Shown here in pieces: positions 16,407 through 24,566 of a stretch of 52,605 nucleotides of DNA (the stretch's first letter is position 1; every line of letters begins with the position of its first letter). The stretch is from Actinomycetes bacterium (GTDB lineage Bacteria; Actinomycetota; Thermoleophilia; Solirubrobacterales; Solirubrobacteraceae): assembly GCA_021851525.1 (NCBI GenBank), contig JAJZDA010000003.1, positions 1-52,605 of the forward strand, in the 5' to 3' direction. The position numbers and the translations under genes were made by a program. Under the pieces are notes generated by a model. It saw nothing but the letters and a program-made list of their open reading frames with translations. It did no database searches and was not told the DNA's origin.

Positions 16407-17711
16407 TCACGGATCAAGGTCGAAGACGACCCCGCCGATCTCCACCTCATCCCCGGGCTCAAAGCCCGCGGACTCAAGCGCGCGGATCACACCCAGGCCG
16501 CGCAGTCGCCGCTCGAGGTGCGCCAGCGCATCCTCATTGTCCAGGTCATATCGCGCCACCAGCCTCTCCACGTTCTCCCCCTTCACCCGGAAGCTCCCCG
16601 GCTCAGGCTGGCTGACCTCAAAGCCGCGCCTGCCGGTGGGCCTGAAGACGCGATGCTCGGGAAGCTCCCCTGCCGCGGGCGCACCGGCGGCAGGCAGCGG
16701 CTCAGCGTCCGCTTCTCCGGCCAGCGGGAGCCTGTGCAGCAGCTCTGTGACGAGCTGGTCAAGTCCCTGCCGTGTCGCTGAGGAGGTGAGGATCACGGGC
16801 ACCTGCGGGCCCATGCGCTGCTGCCAGTCTGCGCGCGTCGCCTCAGCGTCCGCTGGGGCGACGAGGTCAGCCTTGGACAGTGCGACGATCCGCGGCAGCC
16901 CGGCCAGCCGCTGCTGATAGAGCTCGATCTCGCGCTCAACCGTGTTGAAGTTCTGCAGCGGGTCTGAGCCATCGAGGGGCGCCAGGTCCAGCACGTGCAC
17001 CAGCAGCCTGGTGCGCTCGACGTGCGCGAGAAAGTCATGCCCCAGCCCAACCCCGTCGCTGGCTCCCTCGATCAGCCCCGGAATGTCCGCGATCACCAAC
17101 TGCCGGTCGCCCGCGTGAAGCGTCCCGAGCGCCGGCTCGAGGGTCGTGAACGGGTAGTCGGCCACCTTCGGCGTGGCGCGCGTGATCCGGCTCAGCAGCG
17201 AGGACTTGCCGGCGTTGGGGAGGCCCACGAGCCCCGCGTCCGCGAGCAGCTTGAGCTGCAGTGTCAGCCACGACTCGTCACCGCCGAGCCCGCGCTCCGC
17301 GAACCGCGGTGACTGCCTGGTGGAGCTCGAGAAGTGGCGGTTGCCGCGCCCGCCGGCGCCGCCCCGCGCGACTGTCGCGCGCTGCCCCGGACGCACCAGA
17401 TCGTGACGGGTGCCGTCCGCCTCAACGAGGATCTCGGTGCCCGGCGGGACGGGAATCTCGAGCGTCGCACCGTCGGCTCCGTGGCGCTGCGAGCCCTGCC
17501 CGTGGGCGCCGCGCTTGGCGGCAAAGTGTGAGCGGCGGCGGAAGTGCTCGAGGTCCCGGTAGGAGTCGTCACAGACCATCACCACGTCCCCACCGTGGCC
17601 ACCGTCGCCACCGTCGGGACCGCCCTTGGGCACGTGCGCCTCGCGGCGGAAGCTCATGCAACCGTCGCCGCCGCCGCCGGCCTCCACGTGAATTCGCGCT
17701 CGATCTTTCAT
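16407..17711 (-). CDS. obg: GTPase Obg/CgtA
   Basis: A 434-residue ribosome-associated GTPase needed for 50S assembly and stress responses. The N-terminal Obg domain with Gly-rich turns (GGGGDGCMSFRRE, GGPDGGDGGHGG) covers about 1-158. The G domain has G1 GLPNAGKSS (163-171), G3 DIPGLIEG and G4 SKAD. A C-terminal OCT domain (HRVFRPTGRRGFEV to the end) marks it as the Gram-positive type of Obg. In many bacteria rplU-rpmA lie directly upstream; here they are about 2.7 kb away, with two plus-strand genes between. Confidence 0.98.
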   Translation of the reverse strand: MKDRARIHVEAGGGGDGCMSFRREAHVPKGGPDGGDGGHGGDVVMVCDDSYRDLEHFRRRSHFAAKRGAHGQGSQRHGADGATLEIPVPPGTEILVEADGTRHDLVRPGQRATVARGGAGGRGNRHFSSSTRQSPRFAERGLGGDESWLTLQLKLLADAGLVGLPNAGKSSLLSRITRATPKVADYPFTTLEPALGTLHAGDRQLVIADIPGLIEGASDGVGLGHDFLAHVERTRLLVHVLDLAPLDGSDPLQNFNTVEREIELYQQRLAGLPRIVALSKADLVAPADAEATRADWQQRMGPQVPVILTSSATRQGLDQLVTELLHRLPLAGEADAEPLPAAGAPAAGELPEHRVFRPTGRRGFEVSQPEPGSFRVKGENVERLVARYDLDNEDALAHLERRLRGLGVIRALESAGFEPGDEVEIGGVVFDLDP

Positions 17712-17941
17712 TTGCAGGAAGTTCTGAAGGTTAGTTGGCGCCGGCGCGAGCGCCCGACTGCGGTCTCAGGACCGGCCGCGGGCGGGATCAAGATGAGCGG
17801 CGGCTGAGACGCGACGGGCCAGGGACCGAGGCGGGATGAGGCGCGGCGACCCATGACAAGCCTGAGGCGGGCGCACGGGGCGCTGAGAGCAAATCCACGG
17901 GGGCGGGCGAGCGAAGCGGCGTGAGAGCGCGCGGGCAGGCA

Positions 17942-17947
17942 TAGAAT
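17942..17947 (+). promoter_or_regulatory. Candidate -10 box (TAGAAT) of the LRR protein gene
   Basis: TAGAAT about 56 bases before the ATG at 18004. A G-rich stretch precedes the start codon and may act as a ribosome site. The 292 bases between the divergent obg and this gene hold no other feature that I can support. Confidence 0.35.
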
Positions 17948-18003
17948 CCCTCCGGCGGCGGGTCGGCCGCGCAAACAACCGAGTTCTGGGGGGTGGGTGG
18001 ACG

Positions 18004-19500
18004 ATGCGGATTTTCAGGGGGGCGCGCGGACTGCCGCTGACCGTCGCGTGCGTCACGGTCGCGCTGCTGATCCCGGCGGCAGCTGCAGCGGACCTGAGCG
18101 GAAGCGACCTGACGACGATGAAGCAACTGCAGGCAACCGGCCTGGGCCAGGCGCTCGGCTGGAGCGCGAAAACCAACCCCTGCCCGACCACCGGAGCCGA
18201 CTGGAACGGCGTCACCTGCGATGGCAACCAGGTCATCTACATCACCGGCCTCTGCAGCGGAGCGTTAGCCAGTGGCCAGTTTCCGGGCACGGAACTTGCC
18301 CAGCTGAGTGGTCTGACCGTACTGGATCTCAAGAACTGCTACCAGCAGAGCCAGCCGGTGACTGGGCTGGCGTCCCTGGGCTCGTTGTCCCAGCTGGGGA
18401 CTCTCGAGCTCTCGGGGAACACGGGTTTGAGCGGCACGATCGCTGACATCTTCCCCAACGGCGTCGACGCGAGCTCCACCCAGCTGGCCAGGATCTATCT
18501 GGACCACACCGGGTTGAGTGGGCCGATCCCTTCGTGGATCGCGGATCTCCCGGGTACCACACCCGTTTTCCTGGAGGACGCCCACTTCAGCGGGACGCTC
18601 CCGGCGCGTGACCCGAGCGCCGGGCCGCCTGACACGAACAGGACTTTCTTTGCGCAGGGCAACGAGCTCTCCGGGACGCTTCCGGCCTGGGCGCTGGCGG
18701 ACCAGGGCGATATTAACTTGGACTACAACATGCTGGACGTGGCCGGCACGCCAGCGGGCAACATCGATAAGGCCGATCCAAACTGGCGCCTGACCCAAAC
18801 GGTCCCGCCCGCAAACGTCCAGGTCAGTTCGAACTCCGTGGGTACGGCCACGCTCTCCTGGACCCCGATCGCCTACCAGGCCAACGGCGGCGGTTACGAG
18901 GTGCTGGTCTCGCAGTCACCCGCGGGCCCCTACACGCAGGTCGGCTCGACGATCGGAGCCGGTGGCAAGGCGGCCACCGGCATCACCTTGAGCGGCCTGC
19001 CGGCGGGGACCGATTACTTCGTTGTGCGCACCAACACGCCAGCGAACGTGGACAACCCCAACGACCTGACCAGCGTCGGCAGCGCACCCGTGAGCGCGAC
19101 GGTGCCGGGGCCGCCGAGCACGCAGAGCTCGGGCACGGGCACCACCCCCACGCCCACCACGACCCCGCCGACAACCGCCCTTCCGACCACCGCGCTGCCG
19201 ACCACCGCGCTGCCGACCACAGCCGTCAGCGGGAGCGGACACCGCAGGCCGCCGCGCCGCTGCGTGGTGCCCCGCCTGCGTGGCGTGACGCTGGCGCGCG
19301 CCGCACACCTGCTGAGGGCGGCGGGCTGCCGCCTGGGCAGGGTGCACCTGGTCACCACCAGGGCCACCCGGCGGCGCGACAGGCGCAGGCGCTTCACCAG
19401 AAGGCAACTGCGCCATCAGCGCGTGCTGCGCAGCGCGCCCGGACGCCGGCACGTGCTGCGGCACGGGCATCGGGTGGCGGTCTGGATCGTGCGCCCGTAG
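18004..19500 (+). CDS. Secreted LRR-fibronectin III-PASTA protein
   Basis: A 498-residue exported protein. The signal peptide (MRIFRGARGLPLTVACVTVA) has a likely cleavage after the AAAAA run near residue 29. Residues 35-75 resemble the plant-type LRR cap (PCPTTGADWNGVTC, 60-72), then LRRs with the LSGxIP consensus (LSGLTVLDLKN, LGTLELSGNTGLSGTI, GLSGPIPSWIADL, ELSGTLPAW) to about 250. An FN3 domain covers about 267-367. A Thr/Pro linker with three TTALP copies (386-408) leads to a basic C-terminal PASTA-like module (CVVPRLRGVTLARAAHLLRAAGCRLG). The probable role is surface adhesion or ligand binding; no enzyme motif is seen. Confidence 0.8.
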   Translation: MRIFRGARGLPLTVACVTVALLIPAAAAADLSGSDLTTMKQLQATGLGQALGWSAKTNPCPTTGADWNGVTCDGNQVIYITGLCSGALASGQFPGTELAQLSGLTVLDLKNCYQQSQPVTGLASLGSLSQLGTLELSGNTGLSGTIADIFPNGVDASSTQLARIYLDHTGLSGPIPSWIADLPGTTPVFLEDAHFSGTLPARDPSAGPPDTNRTFFAQGNELSGTLPAWALADQGDINLDYNMLDVAGTPAGNIDKADPNWRLTQTVPPANVQVSSNSVGTATLSWTPIAYQANGGGYEVLVSQSPAGPYTQVGSTIGAGGKAATGITLSGLPAGTDYFVVRTNTPANVDNPNDLTSVGSAPVSATVPGPPSTQSSGTGTTPTPTTTPPTTALPTTALPTTALPTTAVSGSGHRRPPRRCVVPRLRGVTLARAAHLLRAAGCRLGRVHLVTTRATRRRDRRRRFTRRQLRHQRVLRSAPGRRHVLRHGHRVAVWIVRP

Positions 19501-19560
19501 CAGCACCCGTAGCAGCACCCGCAGCAGCACCCGCAGCCGGCGCCCGCAGCCGGCGCGCCC
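19495..19560. repeat. 12-bp tandem repeat running out of the LRR gene stop codon
   Basis: CAGCACCCGTAG at 19501-19512 and CAGCACCCGCAG at 19513-19524 and 19525-19536, then degenerate copies. The genuine stop of the LRR gene is CCCGTAG at 19494-19500, so the repeat copies the stop-codon context. The rest of 19561-19646 contains only the mscL ribosome site. Confidence 0.75.
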
Positions 19561-19646
19561 CTGGTCGCAGCCGCAGCCGCGCCTAAGCTCAGGCGATCCG
19601 GGCGGGCCGCCGGCCCGCACTCCGAGCCGACAGGAGGCGACAGCAG

Positions 19647-20057
19647 ATGCGGGCGCTGATCCGCGATTTCAAGAAGTTCCTGATGCAGGGCAACCTCGTG
19701 ACGCTGGCGGTCGCGGTGATCGTCGGCACCGTCTTCTCATCGGTGGTGAAGGCGTTCATCACCGATCTGATCACCCCGATCATCGCGCTGGTGGCGGGCA
19801 AGCCCGACTTTGGGGCGCTGTCGTTCACGATCAACGGCAGCCACTTCCAGTACGGGGATTTCATCAACGCGCTGTTCACGTTCGTCACCACGGCCGCCGC
19901 CGTGTTCTTCTTCGTCGTCAAGCCCTACCAGGTGTTTGACGAGCGCCGCACGAAGGAGGACCCGAGCGTGAAGGAGTGCCCGGAGTGCCTCACCAAGATC
20001 CCCGCGGGTGCGCGACGCTGCTCCGCGTGCACAGCGCCGCAGCCGCAGCGCAGCTGA
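19647..20057 (+). CDS. mscL: Large-conductance mechanosensitive channel MscL with zinc-ribbon tail
   Basis: A 136-residue homopentameric channel that opens on osmotic downshock. The N-terminal FKKFLMQGNLVTLAVAVIVG and TM1 (about 15-50), a short periplasmic loop and TM2 (70-94) are standard. The C-terminus, normally a helical bundle, carries CPEC (111-114) and CSAC (125-128), the spacing of a small zinc ribbon. AGGAGG lies ten bases before the ATG. A perfect hairpin follows the stop. Confidence 0.95.
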   Translation: MRALIRDFKKFLMQGNLVTLAVAVIVGTVFSSVVKAFITDLITPIIALVAGKPDFGALSFTINGSHFQYGDFINALFTFVTTAAAVFFFVVKPYQVFDERRTKEDPSVKECPECLTKIPAGARRCSACTAPQPQRS

Positions 20058-20065
20058 GGTGAGCG

Positions 20066-20095
20066 AGGGGTGGGTGACCGCTGTCACCCACCCCT
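20066..20095 (+). terminator. Terminator after mscL
   Basis: A perfect 13-bp stem (AGGGGTGGGTGAC) with a CGCT loop, starting nine bases after the mscL stop. No U-tract follows. The remaining bases to 20397 show no gene; the open frames there have no recognisable protein character. Confidence 0.7.
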
Positions 20096-20344
20096 GCGGG
20101 CGGGCGCTGCCCGTCCAGCTGACGGCGGAGCGCTGCTGCTGCTCAGACACCACGCCGTGGCGTGCCGGAGGGGTCGATCGATGCGGTGGGTGTCGTGGCC
20201 GAAGCGGGAGCGAGCAGCCACCGGCCGCCCGCGCAGACGACAGGCCCTGTGGCCACCGGAGAGCGCTTCAGACCGCCAGGACTCAGACGGGGCTTGGGGC
20301 GCATCACGAATCGCCCGGGTCGTGCGCCGCGTCGACGCGGATCT

Positions 20345-20373
20345 GTCATCCCGCACCGTCCGGGCGGGATGAC
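20345..20373 (-). terminator. Candidate terminator after rpmA
   Basis: GTCATCCCGC (20345-20354) pairs perfectly with GCGGGATGAC (20364-20373) around a 9-base loop, 24 bases downstream of the rpmA stop on the minus strand. There is no U-tract, so the call is moderate. Confidence 0.5.
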
Positions 20374-20397
20374 CGCTTTCCGACTGAAGCTCGGGCG

Positions 20398-20658
20398 CTA
20401 CGCGGCGTCGGGCGGCGTGATGTTGATCACGCGCCCGCGGCGACCGCGGGTGAACTCCACGACGCCCGCCGACTTGGCGAAGATCGTGTCGTCCTTACCG
20501 ATCCCGACGCCCTCACCGGGCTTGAACACGGTGCCACGCTGGCGCACGATGATCTCGCCGCCGGTCACCTTCTGCCCGGCGAAGACCTTGACGCCAAGCC
20601 GCTGGGCGTTGGAGTCGCGGCCGTTGCGTGAGGAACCAAGTCCCTTCTTATGCGCCAT
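20398..20658 (-). CDS. rpmA: 50S ribosomal protein L27
   Basis: An 86-residue ribosomal protein near the peptidyl-transferase centre. It starts [24 protein letters not shown], without the N-terminal cleaved extension known in Firmicutes, and has [26 protein letters not shown]. It overlaps the 3' end of rplU by 11 bases, which implies translational coupling. Confidence 0.98.
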   Translation of the reverse strand: MAHKKGLGSSRNGRDSNAQRLGVKVFAGQKVTGGEIIVRQRGTVFKPGEGVGIGKDDTIFAKSAGVVEFTRGRRGRVINITPPDAA

Positions 20659-21010
20659 CTTCGGCCTCCGCCTTGGCTGCCGGCTTGCTGGAGCTCCCAG
20701 CCTTGGCCAGCTTGATGTTCTCGATCTGGATCCGCGTCAGATCCTGACGATGGCCGTTGCGGCGCTTGTAGCCACGCTTGGGCTTGAACTTGACGACGCG
20801 GAGCTTGGGGCCACGCTCGTGGCCCAGGACCTTGGCCGCCACCTCAACGCGTGAGATCTGGTCGCCATCGACGACCTCCTCACCGTTGACGTAGAGCAGC
20901 GGGGTCAGCGACACCTGCTCACCGTCCTGGGCCGGCAGGCGCTCAACGAGCAGATGCTGGCCCTCCTGGACACGGTATTGCTTGCCGCCTGTTTTGACGA
21001 TTGCGTACAT
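20648..21010 (-). CDS. rplU: 50S ribosomal protein L21
   Basis: A 120-residue protein beginning [18 protein letters not shown], with the signature [14 protein letters not shown] near the C-terminus and an Ala/Lys-rich tail. The ATG at 21010 gives the standard N-terminus; a GTG two codons upstream (21016) overlaps the RNase gene stop and is less likely. It follows the RNase E/G gene by two bases and overlaps rpmA, the classical rng-rplU-rpmA order. Confidence 0.97.
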   Translation of the reverse strand: MYAIVKTGGKQYRVQEGQHLLVERLPAQDGEQVSLTPLLYVNGEEVVDGDQISRVEVAAKVLGHERGPKLRVVKFKPKRGYKRRNGHRQDLTRIQIENIKLAKAGSSSKPAAKAEAEDGA

Positions 21011-21012
21011 GA

Positions 21013-23277
21013 TCACTCTGAGGAAGTTTCTTGTGCGGCGCTGACCGCGGCCGCGCTGGCCGTGGAACGCCGCCGGCCTCCGCGCCGTCCGCGACGACGG
21101 ACGGCTGATTCTACGTCATCCGTGCCATCCTGCGCGGCTTCGGCGTCCTGCAGCGCGATGGTAGCGGCTTGCGCAGCACTTTCCGCAACGGAGTCTGCCG
21201 CTTCAGGCTGCTCCGCATCGGGCGCCTGCGCTTCCTTGGCCGCGCTCGCGCGCCGGCGCGTCGGCCGCTTGGCCGGCTTGACCTCATCTGGCGCAGAGGA
21301 CGTCTGCGCGGGAGCGGAGGCGTCCTCTCCGGCCTGCGCCTGCTCACCGGCAGCCTCCTGCTCTGGCTCCGCAGCCGCGGGCGCCGCCGCATCGGCCTGC
21401 GTGACGGGAGGCGTCTGCGCGGGCTTGGGCTTGACCGTGCGCGGGGCGCGCTTGGCACGCGCCGCGGGGGCCGGCTTGGCCGCCGGCGGCTCCTCCGGCG
21501 CGTGCGGATCGTCGATCAGCACCGCGACAGCCGCGGTGCGCCCCACCTCCTCGATCCGCACCAGGCGCTTGCGCCCGACGGACCGCTCCGCACCCTTGAC
21601 AGAGATGATGTAGCCGTCGACCTTGGCGACGGCGTCACCGGCGCTGTACATGTGCGGCTCGATGATCTCGACGTACACCTCCTCACCCTGGCGGAAGGGC
21701 AGCGCACGCTCCAGCACCTGCTCGCGGGTGGCCTGCATCAGCACGTCGAAGTGCTCGAGCGGCAGACCCTCGGAGCCCTCGAAGTGGAACCACTTGCCGG
21801 TCTCATGCTCGATCTGGTGCAGCACGCGGGCGCCGTTGCCGGTGAACTCCGCGCTCACGCGCGGGTTCATCTGAATCAGCAGCGCCTCCTCGGTGACCTG
21901 CGGAGCGAGGTCACGCATGCGGCGCTCGAACTCGATCGCGATCGTCTCCTCGGACTTGATCACGCCCTCACCGTGACAGGTCGGGCATGCCCGGGTCATG
22001 ATCTCCCGGACCCCCTCGGTCACGTTCTGGCGCGTCATCTCGACCAGCCCGAGTGGTGAGATCTCCACCACGAAGGTCTTGGTGCGGTCCTCATCCAGCG
22101 ACTTGCGCAGGGTCTTCAGCACGGCGTCGCGGTTGCGTGCCCTGGCCATGTCGATGAAGTCGATGACGATGATCCCGCCGATGTCACGCAGGCGCATCTG
22201 GCGCACGGCCTCCTCGGCAGCCTCGAGGTTGGTCTTGGTGATCGTGTCCTCCAGGCGGGCGCCCTTGCCGCGCCCGATGAAGCTGCCCGAGTTGACGTCG
22301 ATCACGGTGAGCGCCTCGGCGTAGTCGATCACCAGGTAGCCGCCGCTGGGCAGGTCCACGCGGCGGGAGAGCGTCGAGTCAAGCACCTTGTCAACGCCGT
22401 AGGCCTCAAACAGCGGACGGTCCTCCGTCCACAGCTCCACGTGCTCAACCAGTTCCGGCGCAGTGCGGGAGAAGAACGAGACCAGCCGGTGGTGCTGTTT
22501 CTCATCGTCGACCACGGCACGCTCGAACTCGGCCGAGTAGACGTCGCGCACGACCCGCACCGAGAGGTCGGCCTCCTGGAAGACCAGCGCCGGGCCGGTG
22601 GTCTCCTCGACGCGCTTCTGGAGCACGTCGTTGAGCTTGAACAGGTACAGCAGCTCACGCTCGAAGTCCGCGCGCGTGGCGCCCTCCGCGGCGGTGCGGA
22701 TGATCGCACCGGCACCCTTCAGGTCGAGCTTGGCGGCCTCCTTGCGCAGGCGGTCACGCTCGCGCTCGCCGAGGCGGCGGGAAACGCCGACACCCTCCCC
22801 GTAGGGGGCGTAGACCATGTAACGCCCCGCGATCGTGAGATCCATGGAGAGGCGTGCGCCCTTGGTCTTCAGCGGGTCCTTGACCACCTGGACGACGATC
22901 TCCTGCCCGGGCTTGAGCAGCTCGGTGATCTGGCTGCCGCTGCCGCGGCCGCGGCGAGGGGCCTCGACGCCGGGCAGCACGATCTCATCGACGTGCAGGA
23001 ACCCGTTCTTCTCCAGGCCGATGTCCACGAACGCGGCCTCCAGCCCGGCCAGCACGTTGTCAACGCGCCCCTTGTAGATGTTGCCCACGATCGAGCGCGC
23101 GCCCCGCCGCTCCAGGTAGAGCTCGGCCACCTGGTAGCCCGCGGCCGGGTTGGCGGGACGGCGGCGCCGGCGGCTGCTCGCGGTCCCGGGCTTGCTGGGC
23201 GCCACCTCACCGGTCGCCTCCAGCAGCGCGACCCGGGTTTCCCCGCGGTCGACGCTCACAAGCACTTGCTTCTTCAA
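21013..23277 (-). CDS. rng: Ribonuclease E/G
   Basis: A 754-residue endoribonuclease for mRNA decay and rRNA processing. The S1 region (about 1-150) has a basic insertion, RRRRRPANPAAG, at about 36-47. The DNase I-like catalytic part has D327 (LTVIDVNSGSFIG) and D373 (GGIIVIDFIDM), and CPTC at 431-434 is the zinc-link that joins dimers. Residues from about 590 form an Ala/Pro/Glu/Arg-rich disordered tail, which in RNase E-type enzymes recruits partners or RNA. The TTG start has AAGGA ten bases upstream. The length and tail put it between RNase G and RNase E; the symbol could equally be rne. Confidence 0.93.
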   Translation of the reverse strand: MKKQVLVSVDRGETRVALLEATGEVAPSKPGTASSRRRRRPANPAAGYQVAELYLERRGARSIVGNIYKGRVDNVLAGLEAAFVDIGLEKNGFLHVDEIVLPGVEAPRRGRGSGSQITELLKPGQEIVVQVVKDPLKTKGARLSMDLTIAGRYMVYAPYGEGVGVSRRLGERERDRLRKEAAKLDLKGAGAIIRTAAEGATRADFERELLYLFKLNDVLQKRVEETTGPALVFQEADLSVRVVRDVYSAEFERAVVDDEKQHHRLVSFFSRTAPELVEHVELWTEDRPLFEAYGVDKVLDSTLSRRVDLPSGGYLVIDYAEALTVIDVNSGSFIGRGKGARLEDTITKTNLEAAEEAVRQMRLRDIGGIIVIDFIDMARARNRDAVLKTLRKSLDEDRTKTFVVEISPLGLVEMTRQNVTEGVREIMTRACPTCHGEGVIKSEETIAIEFERRMRDLAPQVTEEALLIQMNPRVSAEFTGNGARVLHQIEHETGKWFHFEGSEGLPLEHFDVLMQATREQVLERALPFRQGEEVYVEIIEPHMYSAGDAVAKVDGYIISVKGAERSVGRKRLVRIEEVGRTAAVAVLIDDPHAPEEPPAAKPAPAARAKRAPRTVKPKPAQTPPVTQADAAAPAAAEPEQEAAGEQAQAGEDASAPAQTSSAPDEVKPAKRPTRRRASAAKEAQAPDAEQPEAADSVAESAAQAATIALQDAEAAQDGTDDVESAVRRRGRRGGRRRSTASAAAVSAAQETSSE

Positions 23278-23372
23278 TTTTTCAGTCCTTTGTGAATTAG
23301 TCGGCCTCTCGACACAACCGTGAGGGAGGCTAAGTGGAGCGGCGGCGGTGGCCGATGGTCAACCGTGCGCCG

Positions 23373-24566
23373 TCATACGATCAGGACCTTCGCCTTGCCG
23401 GCCGACGTCGCACGTGCCTGGACGTGGATCGACTCGAGCAGGCCAATGGCCAAAAAGGTCACGAGTACGGAGGAGCCGCCGTAGGAAACGAGCGGCAGCG
23501 GCACCCCGGTGACCGGCATGATCCCGAGGGTCATGCCGATGTTGAGGAAGGTCTGGAACATGAACATCGCCAGGATCGACCCGGCGATCAGCGTCCCGTA
23601 GAGGTTCTTGGCCATCGTCACTATGCGGATCGTGCGCCAGATCAGCAGGGCGTAGAGCGACAGCAGCACGGCGGCCCCGGCGAACCCGTAGGTCTCCGCC
23701 AGCGCCGCGAAGACGAAGTCCGACGAGGCGACGGGCAGATAGCCGCCGATCGCCTGCGTGGCGTTGGCCGCCCCGACACCGGTCTTCTGGCCGGAGCCGA
23801 TCGCGATCAGCGACTGCTGCAGCTGGTAGCAGGTGGTGTCCTTCTGCGCGTTGCAGTACGCCGGCGGGTTCAGGAAGGTCGTCAGGCGTTGGCTCTGGTA
23901 GCCCTTGAGCAGGTGGACGCCGAAGGTGGGCGCCACCACCACCACGAGCACCGCGGCGACCACGACCAGCGCGCCCAGCGCGCCCAGGTGCTTCCAGCTG
24001 GTGCCCAGGAAGTACAGCACGGCGATGGCGATGATCACGTAGATCAGGCCGGTGCCGAGGTCCGGCTGCTTCATCACGATCATCGCCGGGATCAGCGCCA
24101 GCAGGATTAGCCGCGCCATTGTGCGGTGCTCTGAGAGCCGGCGCGAACGGTCGACCGCGAACGCCGCCAGGGAGAGCACGATCAGGATCTTGCCGAACTC
24201 CGAGGACTGGAAGCTGAAGCCCGGGAACGGGATCCAGCGCTGAGCACCGGCTCCGGGGGGCGCGGGGAACGCGAACACCACCAGGTTCAGCACTATCGCG
24301 AGCCCGTAGAAGACGTAGCGGTACTCACGCAGCAGCGTGTAGTCGAAGCGGCTCACCAGCAGCGCCACCACCACACCACCGGCGGCATAGAAGACCTGCT
24401 TGTGCGCCTCGCTGCCGTAGATGCTGGCGGGCAGGTTGCGCAGCGTCAGGAACGAGCAGACGACCAGCCCGGCGGCGGCGAGCAAGAGCAGCGGGTCAAG
24501 CCCCAGGAAGAGCTGGCGCACGTGCGCGCTGGGCCGCTCGGAGCGCTGGATCGGGCTGGTGCTCAT
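23373..24566 (-). CDS. rodA: Rod-shape SEDS glycosyltransferase RodA
   Basis: A 397-residue polytopic peptidoglycan polymerase of the SEDS family, partner of the class B PBP encoded just upstream. About ten hydrophobic helices are visible. Markers include GAQRWIPFPGFSFQSSEFGKI, MKQPDLGTGLIYV, KGYQSQRLTTFLNPP, a loop with IAIGSGQKTGVGAANATQ, and GVPLPLVSYGGSSVL. The ATG at 24566 overlaps the mrdA stop in an ATGA junction; longer reading is inside mrdA. RodA rather than FtsW is favoured by the mre-mrdA context. Confidence 0.95.
   Translation of the reverse strand: MSTSPIQRSERPSAHVRQLFLGLDPLLLLAAAGLVVCSFLTLRNLPASIYGSEAHKQVFYAAGGVVVALLVSRFDYTLLREYRYVFYGLAIVLNLVVFAFPAPPGAGAQRWIPFPGFSFQSSEFGKILIVLSLAAFAVDRSRRLSEHRTMARLILLALIPAMIVMKQPDLGTGLIYVIIAIAVLYFLGTSWKHLGALGALVVVAAVLVVVVAPTFGVHLLKGYQSQRLTTFLNPPAYCNAQKDTTCYQLQQSLIAIGSGQKTGVGAANATQAIGGYLPVASSDFVFAALAETYGFAGAAVLLSLYALLIWRTIRIVTMAKNLYGTLIAGSILAMFMFQTFLNIGMTLGIMPVTGVPLPLVSYGGSSVLVTFLAIGLLESIHVQARATSAGKAKVLIV

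Noticed and set aside
20084-20356. A 90-codon minus-strand frame between mscL and rpmA
   Set aside because: Arg/Ser/Ala-rich translation, no ribosome site, and it overlaps the likely rpmA terminator.
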